Assembly: GCA_014377905.1 (NCBI GenBank)
Contig: JACMOQ010000212.1
Span: forward strand, 1 to 9,274
From: Acetobacteraceae bacterium
GTDB lineage: Bacteria > Pseudomonadota > Alphaproteobacteria > Acetobacterales > Acetobacteraceae
Length of the DNA: 9,274 nt
Direction of reading: 5' to 3'
Shown: positions 1-6,449 of the stretch, one piece after another
Numbering within the stretch: the first letter of the stretch is position 1
How the letters are laid out: every line of letters begins with the position of its first letter
Translations under genes and position numbers: made by a program
The notes under the pieces: model-generated
Database searches by the model: none
What the model was told of the DNA's origin: nothing
What the model saw: the letters and a program-made list of their open reading frames with translations, nothing else

Positions 1-118
1 CATAAAAAAGCACCGCAAGCGCCACCAGCGACAGCAACATTGCCCAGTTACGGCCCCGACGGCGACGCTTCAACTGGTCGGACTCGGCGCGCGACAAATT
101 GGCAGGGAGGTCAACCAA
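1..118 (-). CDS. CoxF-like small membrane protein after ctaB (partial, cut by window edge)
   Basis: This is an open frame of 39 codons that runs off the left edge and was found by reading the reverse complement. It starts at a TTG (116-118) that lies inside the last codons of ctaB, so the two genes overlap by 8 bp. There is no in-frame ATG before codon 27, so the TTG is the best start I can see, but it is inferred. The visible protein has a short polar stretch (LPANLSRAESDQLKRR), a run of basic residues at about 17-23 (KRRRRGR), then a hydrophobic segment beginning at about Asn24-Trp25 (NWAMLLSLVALAVLFY). A basic patch followed by one membrane helix is the pattern of the small CoxF-type or hypothetical proteins found between ctaB and ctaG in alphaproteobacterial oxidase clusters. 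Their role in oxidase assembly is not firmly established. The next gene outside the window would be expected to be ctaG, but that cannot be seen. Confidence 0.68.
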   Translation of the reverse strand, partial: MVDLPANLSRAESDQLKRRRRGRNWAMLLSLVALAVLFY

Positions 119-1034
119 CGAAACGATCCACCGCGAGCGCGCCAAACAGCACGAACAAATAAAGGATCGAGAACTTAAACGATGCCCGCGCCGGCGCATC
201 GCGGTTCAAAGTGATGCCAGCACCATCTTGGTCACGAAACACCCGCAGAACATGCACCAGAAAGCCAAGTCCCATTACTGCGGCGGTCAAACCATAAACC
301 GCACCGGTAAGGTTCAATGCCCAGGGCGCGAGCGTAATCGGTACCAGCAGCAGGGTGTAAATCACGATCTGGCGGCGGGTTTCCCGACCGCCGCGCACTA
401 CGGGAAGCATCGGCACCCCCGCACGGGTGTAGTCTGCGTTGGCGTAGAGCGCCAAGGACCAGAAATGCGGCGGTGTCCAAAAGAACACGATCGCAAACAT
501 CAGCAATGGCAGGATGGCAGTGCCGCCCGTGACGGCAGCCCACCCGATCAATGGCGGAAATGCCCCCGCCGCGCCGCCGATCACGATGTTTTGCGGGGTG
601 AGCCGCTTCAGCCACATCGTGTAGACGAACACGTAAAAGGCGATCGAGCCCGCCAATGCGACTGCGGCAAACACATTCGTCGCCAGCCCCATCACCACCA
701 CCGATCCCACAGCAAGGGCGACGCCAAAGCCCAAAGCCTCATCCGGGGCAATCCGGCCCGCCGGGATAGGACGCTTGGCGGTGCGGTGCATCACCGCATC
801 GATGTCGCGATCGTACCACATGTTGATCGCGCCCGCCGCCCCAGCGCCAATTGCGATGCACAGCACAGCCGTGAAGGCCAGCACCGGATGCAAATGACCC
901 GGCGCCAGCACCATGCCAATCCAGCCAGTAAAGACCACAAGCGTCATCACCCGCGGCTTTAGCAGCGCAAGCCAGTCACTGGGCGAGGAGCCTTCTTCGT
1001 CCAGAACAACCACGGGGGCTACAACATCGGTCAT
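111..1034 (-). CDS. ctaB: Protohaem IX farnesyltransferase (haem O synthase)
   Basis: This is a UbiA-superfamily prenyltransferase of 307 residues, a usual length for CtaB/CyoE. It attaches a farnesyl group to haem B to give haem O, the precursor of haem A in the neighbouring aa3 oxidase. It is a polytopic inner-membrane enzyme with about nine hydrophobic segments. Visible motifs are LLKPRVM at 24-30, the diphosphate/Mg2+-binding motif NMWYDRDID (Asn71, Asp75, Asp79) followed by RTAKRPIPAGR at 84-94, FFWTPPHFW at 184-192, and DYTRAGVPMLP at 201-211. The frame is open upstream into ctaD, but the ATG at 1034 is the sensible start: it sits 4 bp after the ctaD stop and precedes a short acidic N-terminus typical of the family. 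No strong Shine-Dalgarno is seen, so translational coupling to ctaD is likely. The 3' end overlaps the CoxF-like gene. Confidence 0.96.
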   Translation of the reverse strand: MTDVVAPVVVLDEEGSSPSDWLALLKPRVMTLVVFTGWIGMVLAPGHLHPVLAFTAVLCIAIGAGAAGAINMWYDRDIDAVMHRTAKRPIPAGRIAPDEALGFGVALAVGSVVVMGLATNVFAAVALAGSIAFYVFVYTMWLKRLTPQNIVIGGAAGAFPPLIGWAAVTGGTAILPLLMFAIVFFWTPPHFWSLALYANADYTRAGVPMLPVVRGGRETRRQIVIYTLLLVPITLAPWALNLTGAVYGLTAAVMGLGFLVHVLRVFRDQDGAGITLNRDAPARASFKFSILYLFVLFGALAVDRFVG

Positions 1035-1038
1035 GAGA

Positions 1039-2646
1039 TTAACGGATCCGCGGCAGTTCCTCGAAGGTATGGAACGCCGGAGGGGAGCTGAGAGTCCATT
1101 CCAGCGTACTGGCACCCTCGCCCCAGTAATTATCGGCGAGGTGCTGCTTCGAGGTAAAGGTTTTGTAACAGATGAAGAAGAACAACAGGAACGCCGCGCC
1201 ACCGATATAGGCACCATACGAGGCGACCATGTTCCATCCGGCAAACGCTTCCGGATAGTCAACATAACGGCGCGGCATGCCGGCGAGGCCGAGGAAATGC
1301 ATCGGGAAGAAGGTCAGGTTAACCCCGATGAAGGTCAGCCAGAAATGCCAGCGCGCCAGGGTTTCGGGGTATTGATGACCGCTCATCTTGCCGATCCAAT
1401 AATAGAACCCGGCGAAGATCGAGAACACCGCACCCAGCGACAACACGTAGTGGAAATGCGCCACTACGTAGTAGCTGTTGTGCAGCGTCTGATCCAAGCC
1501 CGCATTGGACAGCACCACGCCAGTTACACCGCCGACAGTGAACAGGAAGATGAAGCCGATCGCCCAAAGCATCGGCACTTCCATGCGGATTGAGCCACCC
1601 CACATCGTCGCGATCCACGAGAAGATTTTGATGCCGGTCGGCACCGCAATTACCATTGTGGCGGCCATAAAATAAGCCCGGGTATCGACGCTCATGCCTG
1701 AAACGAACATGTGATGCGCCCAGACTACAAACCCCCCCACACCGATCGCGACCAAGGCGTGGGGCAAGCCGAGATAGCCAAAGATCGGCTTGCGGCTGAA
1801 GGTCGAGATGATGTGGCTGACGATGCCGAAGCCGGGCAGGATCATGATGTAAACTTCAGGGTGTCCGAAAAACCAGAACAGATGCTGGAACAGCACCGGA
1901 TCGCCGCCACCTGAAACCTCAAAGAACGCCGTGCCGAAATTACGGTCGGTGATCAGCATGGTGATCGCGCCGGCAAGCACTGGCACCGCGAGCAGCAGCA
2001 GGAAGGCGGTGACCAGCATCGACCACACAAACAGCGGCATCTTGTGGAGCGTCATGCCCGGCGCGCGCATGTTAAGGATCGTGGTGATGAAATTGATCGC
2101 CCCGAGGAGCGACGAAATACCGGCCAGATGCAACGCGAACAGAACGAAATCCAACGCCGGCCCAGATTGATAGGTCGAATTCGACAGAGGTGGATACAGC
2201 GTCCAGCCCGGACCTGCGCCAGCGCCAACAAACTGACCTGCCATAATCAGGGCAAACGCCGGAACCAGCAGCCAGAAGCTGATATTGTTCAGCCGCGGGA
2301 ACGCCATGTCGGGTGCGCCGATCATGATCGGCACGAACCAGTTGCCGAAGCCACCAATCAGCGCGGGCATGACCGAGAAGAAGATCATCAACAAACCATG
2401 CGATGTTACCAGCGCATTCCAGGCTTGGCCCGACGACACAATGCCGCTGCCCGGCGCCGCAAGCTGGGCGCGCATGATGATCGACAACACTGCCCCAACC
2501 AGGCCGCCGACAGCCGCGAAGATAAGATAGAGCGTGCCGATGTCCTTGTGATTGGTGCTGCAGAACCAACGCACGAAGAAGCTGGGCTTGTGGTCGTGAT
2601 GGTCATGGCCGTGCGCGTCATGCGCGGCATCGGAATAGCTGCTCAT
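1039..2646 (-). CDS. ctaD: Cytochrome c oxidase subunit I (aa3-type, A1 family)
   Basis: Subunit I of the proton-pumping haem-copper oxidase, 535 residues with about 12 membrane helices, carrying haem a, haem a3 and CuB. The ligands are in place: His83 and His399 for haem a, His397 for haem a3, and His262, His311 and His312 for CuB. Tyr266 is placed for the His-Tyr crosslink (HPEVY). Asp113 (GAPDMAFPR) and Glu264 mark the D channel and Lys340 (PTGIK) the K channel, so it belongs to family A1. The N-terminus has a His/Asp-rich stretch (residues 9-19, six His). One oddity: the residue after His389, an Asp that helps bind the Mg/Mn ion at the subunit interface in well-studied aa3 oxidases, is Asn390 here (LHNSYYVVAHFHY). 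The start ATG overlaps the ctaC stop as ATGA, with GGAG 8 bases upstream at 2655-2658. Confidence 0.98.
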   Translation of the reverse strand: MSSYSDAAHDAHGHDHHDHKPSFFVRWFCSTNHKDIGTLYLIFAAVGGLVGAVLSIIMRAQLAAPGSGIVSSGQAWNALVTSHGLLMIFFSVMPALIGGFGNWFVPIMIGAPDMAFPRLNNISFWLLVPAFALIMAGQFVGAGAGPGWTLYPPLSNSTYQSGPALDFVLFALHLAGISSLLGAINFITTILNMRAPGMTLHKMPLFVWSMLVTAFLLLLAVPVLAGAITMLITDRNFGTAFFEVSGGGDPVLFQHLFWFFGHPEVYIMILPGFGIVSHIISTFSRKPIFGYLGLPHALVAIGVGGFVVWAHHMFVSGMSVDTRAYFMAATMVIAVPTGIKIFSWIATMWGGSIRMEVPMLWAIGFIFLFTVGGVTGVVLSNAGLDQTLHNSYYVVAHFHYVLSLGAVFSIFAGFYYWIGKMSGHQYPETLARWHFWLTFIGVNLTFFPMHFLGLAGMPRRYVDYPEAFAGWNMVASYGAYIGGAAFLLFFFICYKTFTSKQHLADNYWGEGASTLEWTLSSPPAFHTFEELPRIR

Positions 2647-3509
2647 TGCGTGATCTCCAAAGTCGCGGCGGCGGAAAGCCGGCTTGCGTCAGCGGTCGGG
2701 TTGGCGGCGAACTTCTTCTTCGCCTCGGCAAGCCAGGCCGTGTATTCGCCAGGGGTCACCGCGCGCATCGCGATCGGCATGCCGCTGTGCTTTTCGCCAC
2801 AAATCTGGTTGCACTGGCCATAATAGGTGCCGGGACGATCAATTTTTACCCAGGTTTCAATCGTCCGGCCCGGAATGGCGTAGCGTTGCACCCCCAAGGA
2901 CGGAATGAAGAAACTGTGGATCACATCGGCACTCGTGGTCAGGATGCGGACATTCTTACCGACCGGCACTACAACCTGATTGTCGACATCGAGCAAACGG
3001 GCCTGCCCGGGCTTCAAGTCGGCTTGGGCAACTAGGTAAGACGAGAAATTAAGCCCGTCAGAGTCGGGGTAGGTGTATTCCCAATACCATTGATGCCCGG
3101 TGACCTTGATGGTCAGGTCGGCCGCTTCGGTCCGATCCTGAAAATAGATCAGGCGGAAGCTCGGGATCGCGATCACCACCAGGATCAGCACCGGGATCAC
3201 CGTCCACGCCACTTCTATCAGGGTATTATGGCTGGTCTGGCTGGGATTGGGGTTCTTTTTTTCGCTGTACCGATAGCACACCCAGGCCAGCAAACCAGCA
3301 ACGAAGATGGTGATCACGGTGATAATCACCATCACCAGCACGTGCAGCGATTCGATCTGCTCGGCGACCGGGCTACCTGGGGTTTGTGACCACATCTGCC
3401 ACGGGCGTGGCGCCTGGGCGTGGGCACTGCCCGCGAATACGAAGGCGGCAATTGCAAAGCTGACAGTTGCGGCAGCGAGCCGCCGGAGGAAATTCATCGG
3501 CCAATCCAT
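2643..3509 (-). CDS. ctaC: Cytochrome c oxidase subunit II
   Basis: Subunit II accepts electrons from cytochrome c at the CuA centre on the periplasmic side. It is 288 residues long. A signal peptide runs to about Ala31 (cleavage after SAHA), followed by two membrane helices at about 57-79 and 99-121 and a cupredoxin domain. CuA ligands visible are His198 (DVIHSFF), Cys233, Cys237, His241 and Met244 in GQCNQICGEKHSGMPI. The aromatic electron-entry patch is GHQWYWEY at 138-145. Glu99 (IEVAW) matches the conserved acid at the K-channel mouth. The usual CuA-loop Glu between the two cysteines is Gln235 here; in the family its side chain binds the interface Mg/Mn ion. A second start at Met5 is possible; neither has a strong ribosome site. 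It is the first gene of the oxidase cluster. The 178 bp upstream show no convincing promoter or terminator. Confidence 0.97.
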   Translation of the reverse strand: MDWPMNFLRRLAAATVSFAIAAFVFAGSAHAQAPRPWQMWSQTPGSPVAEQIESLHVLVMVIITVITIFVAGLLAWVCYRYSEKKNPNPSQTSHNTLIEVAWTVIPVLILVVIAIPSFRLIYFQDRTEAADLTIKVTGHQWYWEYTYPDSDGLNFSSYLVAQADLKPGQARLLDVDNQVVVPVGKNVRILTTSADVIHSFFIPSLGVQRYAIPGRTIETWVKIDRPGTYYGQCNQICGEKHSGMPIAMRAVTPGEYTAWLAEAKKKFAANPTADASRLSAAATLEITQ

Positions 3510-3687
3510 CCCGCATGAGGGGCAAAAACAAGAAACGCATGATCGCTTATCCGGTCCTGCGTGACAGATGTGGGCTACAAGAGGAAGGCCGCAAGATCAA
3601 GGGGGTTTGCCCTAAGCCACCATCCCATTCCAGGACACGCTGCAATCCGCCAATTTCTGCGTTATCTCAATCGCCAAGGCGAAAACG

Positions 3688-4350
3688 TCAGTTTTGCAGC
3701 CGCGCAAGTGTGAACAGGCCAAAAGGCGGGATTGGCACGAACGTAACAGCCGCACGCTCGTTGCCGGGAAACAACGCCTCGACCGCGAAATCGGGATGCC
3801 AGCCCAGCGCGCGCGACGCAGGGGCCAGCGCCCGCTCGACCCACCAGCGCGGCCCGTTCTCGGCAGCGAAATGGTTGACCAGAAGGATATGTCCGCCAGG
3901 ACGCACCACCCGGCGCATTTCGGCCAGCAATGATATCGGATTGGGCACCACCGAGGCGACGAACATCGCCACCGCGATATCGAATTGTCCGGCGGCAAAC
4001 CCGGTATCCTCGGCATCGAGCACCAGCAGCGCCTCAACATTGTCGAGCCGCCCGGCGGCAACCCGTGCGGTGGCGCGGGCGAGCATTTCAGCCGACAAAT
4101 CGATGCCGGTGATACGCTTTTCCGCTCCATAATGGGGCAAGGCGAGGCCGGTGCCGACCCCTACTTCAAGCACCCGCGCGCCGGGCAAACGATTGACCTC
4201 AGCGACTGCACGCTGGCGCCCAAGCGCGGAAATGCCTCCAAACACAAGGTCGTACACCCCGGCCCAGCGACGATAGGCGCGGCGCACCGCATCCGCATCC
4301 AGTTGATTCCCCGCACCAATTTCTCGGCGGGTTTGGGAAGCCTGGTTCAT
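3688..4350 (-). CDS. pmtA: SAM-dependent methyltransferase, PmtA-like phosphatidylethanolamine N-methyltransferase
   Basis: A class I (Rossmann-fold) SAM methyltransferase of 220 residues. The SAM-binding motif I is VLEVGVGTG at 60-68, and the acidic residue after strand 2 is in GIDLS at 82-86. The segment YRRWAGVYDLVFG (26-38), the post-motif region VRPGGHILLVNHF (149-161), WVERALAP (170-177), LGWHPDF (182-188) and the C-terminal PFGLFTLARLQ (209-219) closely resemble the soluble Rhodobacter-type PmtA family. That family methylates phosphatidylethanolamine stepwise towards phosphatidylcholine. The frame is open for 18 more codons upstream, but the ATG at 4350 has an AGGAG 10 bases upstream (4361-4365) and is preferred. 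It stands between gcrA and ctaC with gaps of 108 and 178 bp and may be its own transcription unit. Substrate assignment rests on family resemblance; a UbiE-like or other small-molecule methyltransferase is the alternative. Confidence 0.8.
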   Translation of the reverse strand: MNQASQTRREIGAGNQLDADAVRRAYRRWAGVYDLVFGGISALGRQRAVAEVNRLPGARVLEVGVGTGLALPHYGAEKRITGIDLSAEMLARATARVAAGRLDNVEALLVLDAEDTGFAAGQFDIAVAMFVASVVPNPISLLAEMRRVVRPGGHILLVNHFAAENGPRWWVERALAPASRALGWHPDFAVEALFPGNERAAVTFVPIPPFGLFTLARLQN

Positions 4351-4458
4351 CGCTGGCAATCTCCTGTCAGGCGGGTCGCTGCAAGTTGCCGCGCCCGAAC
4401 CCAACAGTTGACGTTAGCATGGCAGCGCGACCTTGGGGAGGCCACACCGCCACCGATC

Positions 4459-4953
4459 TCAGGCCGCAGCTTCATCGCGCCGATCGCGAACCCGGACATA
4501 GGCCAGCGCCGCATGGGGACTGCAATAAGGCTTCCCAGCAGTCGCGTCGGAGTCACAAAAGCGAAAGCTTCTCGTCCCCGGCTCACCGATTGGCCAACAA
4601 CACGTCGACAGCCGTGACGGCGCATAGGGGACTGCACGCACCGGGGCGGGGCGGGCGGTTTGCGGGGCTGCCGGGCGTTGGGGCTGCGGCGCTGCAATGG
4701 CGGTAACGACAGGCGGGGTAGCCGATAACGGCGGCAGGGTCGGACCAGTAACCCGACGTGGTGAGGCAGTGCGCGATGCCGCGCTCACACCGTCCCGACG
4801 AATGGGCGATGGGCGGGGCGGCAGGTTGAGGCGATGCGCCTTGCCGACCACGGCATTCTTGGAAACCGACATGCGGCGGCCGATTTCTGCCGTCGACAAG
4901 CCCTCATTCCAGAGGTCCCGCAGTTGCGCGATGGTCTCGTCGTTCCACTCCAT
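4459..4953 (-). CDS. gcrA: GcrA-family cell-cycle regulator
   Basis: A protein of 164 residues. An N-terminal helix-turn-helix (1-45: MEWNDETIAQLRDLWNEG, then TAEIGRRMSVSKNAVVGKAHRL) is followed by a Pro/Ala-rich flexible linker (about 46-115) and a Cys-containing C-terminal domain (117-152, with CCWP at 118-121, Cys133 and YCSPH at 143-147). This is the GcrA architecture. In Caulobacter, GcrA binds sigma70 through its C-terminal domain and activates promoters carrying GANTC sites methylated by CcrM. The HTH has MSVSKNAVVGK where Caulobacter GcrA has a Gly-Gly-containing turn, so it may be a second, divergent family member. The start at 4953 is chosen because GGGAGG (4962-4967) lies 8 bases upstream and the protein then begins at the family's usual M-x-W. 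The gap before it carries a GANTC site and a DnaA-box-like repeat. Confidence 0.9.
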   Translation of the reverse strand: MEWNDETIAQLRDLWNEGLSTAEIGRRMSVSKNAVVGKAHRLNLPPRPSPIRRDGVSAASRTASPRRVTGPTLPPLSATPPVVTAIAAPQPQRPAAPQTARPAPVRAVPYAPSRLSTCCWPIGEPGTRSFRFCDSDATAGKPYCSPHAALAYVRVRDRRDEAAA

Positions 4954-4984
4954 ATCGTAGGCCTCCCGGACAAACACTACCAGA

Positions 4985-5013
4985 TACGGTAGACTTTCCA
5001 GACTCAAGGTCAA
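4985..5013 (-). promoter_or_regulatory. Possible gcrA promoter with GANTC methylation site
   Basis: Reading towards gcrA, TTGACC (5013-5008) is a good -35 candidate. The -10 is weak: ACCGTA at 17-bp spacing or TACCGT at 16-bp spacing. A GAGTC (GANTC class, 5005-5001) lies two bases downstream of the -35, inside the spacer and 48 bp before the start codon. GANTC is the CcrM methylation site in Alphaproteobacteria and is the element read by GcrA. The motif is seen; promoter activity and autoregulation are inferred. Confidence 0.35.
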
Positions 5014-5040
5014 TCGCCAGGATGCGCTAGAACACAAAAT

Positions 5041-5063
5041 CTTGTGGAAAACTCGTCCACAAG
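5041..5063. repeat. Perfect 8-bp inverted repeat (CTTGTGGA/TCCACAAG) with a DnaA-box-like arm
   Basis: The arms are 5041-5048 and 5056-5063 with a 7-base loop. On the minus strand the hairpin is followed by ATTTTGTGTT, so it could be a weak intrinsic terminator for the acetamidase gene ending at 5092. The same sequence contains TTTTCCACA (minus strand, 5051-5043), which fits the relaxed DnaA box TTWTNCACA. The opposite arm (plus strand, 5053-5061, TCGTCCACA) is a poorer match. It lies about 90-110 bp before the gcrA start codon. Which role is real, if either, cannot be settled from sequence alone. Confidence 0.5.
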
Positions 5064-5091
5064 ACCCAAAAAACGGGAATTTAACGCCGGC

Positions 5092-6045
5092 CTAAAACAA
5101 CAAGCCTTTTTTCAGCATCCCGTGGATGCCTTTTTCGCCATTGACGGTCTGGGTCACCCGGAAATCCACCGCCAGGGAGCAGAATTGGTAGGCTTCTTCC
5201 CGCGACAGGTTCCGTCGGCTGCAAATGAAATCGATCATCTGGCGCAATGCCTGCTGCATCGCCTGATCAAGGTCTTCATGCATCCCCATGGTAATGAAAT
5301 GGGTTGCGGTTTCAGCGCGCGGGTAGGTCAGCAGCGGGGTGGCGCCGGTATTCTTGTGCAGAACCAGCGTAAAAGTGCCGGTCAGGCAGATTTCCAACGC
5401 ATTGATGCACACTTCGCCATCGCCCTGCACACCATGCCCGTCGCCGGCGGAAAACAGCGCCCCGGGCGCCCAGACCGGCAGAAACAAAGTGGTTCCGGCG
5501 ATGAGTTCTTTGTTGTCGAGATTGCCGCCATGCTCGCGCGGTTGAATCGTCGATATCACACCGAAATTCGGCGCGGGCGCGACCCCCATCACCCCGAAGA
5601 ACGGTGCAAGCGTCAATTCCACGCCATAGGGCAAACGGCAGGTGCCGCGCGCGCGATCGACCGGGATATGGGTCAGGAACGGGGCGGTAAAATCGCGCGG
5701 TAAGGTGCCGGATAATGGGCGGAACCCGCAAAAGCCCCAGTCGCTACCAAGCTCGATCTTGTCGATACGGACTTCGAGCATGTCGCCCGGCATCGCGCCA
5801 GCAACCGCGACCGGCCCAGTGACGATGTGCCCGCCGACGCGCGGCAGGTTGGACGCATGGATGGCCGCGAGCGCTGGCGGAATGGCCATACCCGACCCTG
5901 CCGGCGGCATGACGTCGGGCCCACCGGAGACGCATTCCAGCACCACGGTGTCACCCGAATTTACCGTCACCACAGGGGCGTGGGTCGCGGAGAACGTTCC
6001 CCAGCGAACCGTCTGCGGCGTTGCCGCGACCTGATGCGTTGCCAC
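5092..6045 (-). CDS. Acetamidase/formamidase family protein
   Basis: A protein of 317 residues matching the FmdA/AmdA family, which hydrolyses short amides such as formamide or acetamide to ammonia and the acid. Family landmarks are the N-terminal beta-rich part with SGDTVVLEC (30-38), GPVAVAGAMPGDMLEV (77-92), EHGGNLDNKEL (171-181) and the Gly/Asp-rich block SAGDGHGVQGDGEVCINALE (199-218). No signal peptide is seen, so it is probably cytoplasmic. The start codon is GTG at 6045; the only upstream in-frame sequence runs into tatA stop codons, and the next Met (46) would delete the conserved N-terminus. It begins 2 bp after the tatA stop (TGATAGTG), implying co-transcription and coupled translation. 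The true substrate is unknown; other cyclic or short amides are possible. Confidence 0.9.
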   Translation of the reverse strand: MATHQVAATPQTVRWGTFSATHAPVVTVNSGDTVVLECVSGGPDVMPPAGSGMAIPPALAAIHASNLPRVGGHIVTGPVAVAGAMPGDMLEVRIDKIELGSDWGFCGFRPLSGTLPRDFTAPFLTHIPVDRARGTCRLPYGVELTLAPFFGVMGVAPAPNFGVISTIQPREHGGNLDNKELIAGTTLFLPVWAPGALFSAGDGHGVQGDGEVCINALEICLTGTFTLVLHKNTGATPLLTYPRAETATHFITMGMHEDLDQAMQQALRQMIDFICSRRNLSREEAYQFCSLAVDFRVTQTVNGEKGIHGMLKKGLLF

Positions 6046-6047
6046 TA

Positions 6048-6296
6048 TCAGCCCTGATGGGCGGCAGTGGTCTGCGTCGTACCAGGTGTTGTAGTGCCGG
6101 GCGGGGAAATGGTTCCCTTTGTCTTGTCAGCCGCGGCTTCCATTGATGCGTCCGGCTCTTCAGCCATGTTTTTCTTGAAAGATTTGATGCCCTTGGCAAA
6201 ATCGCCCATGACGCCACTGATCTTCCCGCCGCCGCCGAATAGCAGCAGGCCAACGCCCAGGACGATGATCCAGTGCCAAATGCTAAAACTACCCAT
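6048..6296 (-). CDS. tatA: Sec-independent (twin-arginine) translocase subunit TatA
   Basis: A small membrane protein of 82 residues. An N-terminal membrane helix (about 6-20, WHWIIVLGVGLLLF) is followed by a Gly hinge (FGGGGK, 20-25) and an amphipathic helix (ISGVMGDFAKGIKSFKK, 26-42). The tail is acidic at first and then Thr/Pro/Gly-rich and disordered. This is the TatA/E layout; TatA forms the variable-size pore through which folded Tat substrates cross the inner membrane. The frame is open 27 codons further upstream, but the ATG at 6296 has a strong GGAGGG (6301-6306) and the start of the helix is exactly where TatA proteins begin. tatB and tatC are not in the window; the partner gene here is an amidase. 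It could be the sole TatA or an extra TatA/E paralogue. Confidence 0.92.
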   Translation of the reverse strand: MGSFSIWHWIIVLGVGLLLFGGGGKISGVMGDFAKGIKSFKKNMAEEPDASMEAAADKTKGTISPPGTTTPGTTQTTAAHQG

Positions 6297-6323
6297 CACG
6301 CCCTCCAGAGCGAGGTTTCCCCC

Positions 6324-6359
6324 GCGGAAATTTCTTCCGCCCAGCACATGGCCTGTCAA
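6324..6359 (-). promoter_or_regulatory. Possible tatA promoter element with GCGGAA/TTCCGC inverted repeat
   Basis: The 153-bp gap between ychF and tatA holds a consensus -35-like TTGACA (6359-6354). At 17-bp spacing the -10 position reads AAGAAA, which is weak. Overlapping it is a perfect 6-bp inverted repeat, GCGGAA (6324-6329) and TTCCGC (6335-6340) with a 5-base loop, 28 bp before the start codon. It could be an operator or a 5'-leader hairpin. No strong terminator with a T-tract follows ychF, so read-through from ychF is also possible. Confidence 0.3.
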
Positions 6360-6449
6360 GCCAATTGATGCAAGCAAAGTTTAAGATGCAATCCTGCCAT
6401 CTGCCGGCTGGCATTGGCCATCACGAGACGCCGCTGAGCAAGTTAATTC

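Noticed and set aside
99..962. Long plus-strand open frame (287 codons) opposite ctaB
   Set aside because: Its translation is a low-complexity Arg/His/Gln-rich shadow of ctaB codons with no recognisable domain, whereas ctaB on the other strand has full family motifs.
2589..2622. His/Asp-rich N-terminus of CtaD as a possible extra metal-binding site
   Set aside because: Short His-rich N-termini are variable in bacterial CtaD proteins; composition alone does not support a specific metal role.
2044..2823. Plus-strand frame of 259 codons opposite ctaD and the ctaC end
   Set aside because: Composition is that of an antisense shadow and it spans two well-supported genes on the opposite strand.
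3671..3682. TCGCC-AA-GGCGA inverted repeat at the end of the methyltransferase gene, considered as a terminator
   Set aside because: The stem is only 5 bp with a 2-base loop, it overlaps the flank of the stop codon, and no T-tract follows on the transcribed strand.
3510..3687. Promoter for ctaC (TTGATC followed 17 bp later by TAGCCC)
   Set aside because: The -10 match is too poor to support a call, though a promoter somewhere in this gap is likely.
6385..6449. Terminator after ychF (TGCC-GGCT-GGCA repeat)
   Set aside because: Only a 4-bp stem and no following T-tract, so it cannot be called an intrinsic terminator.
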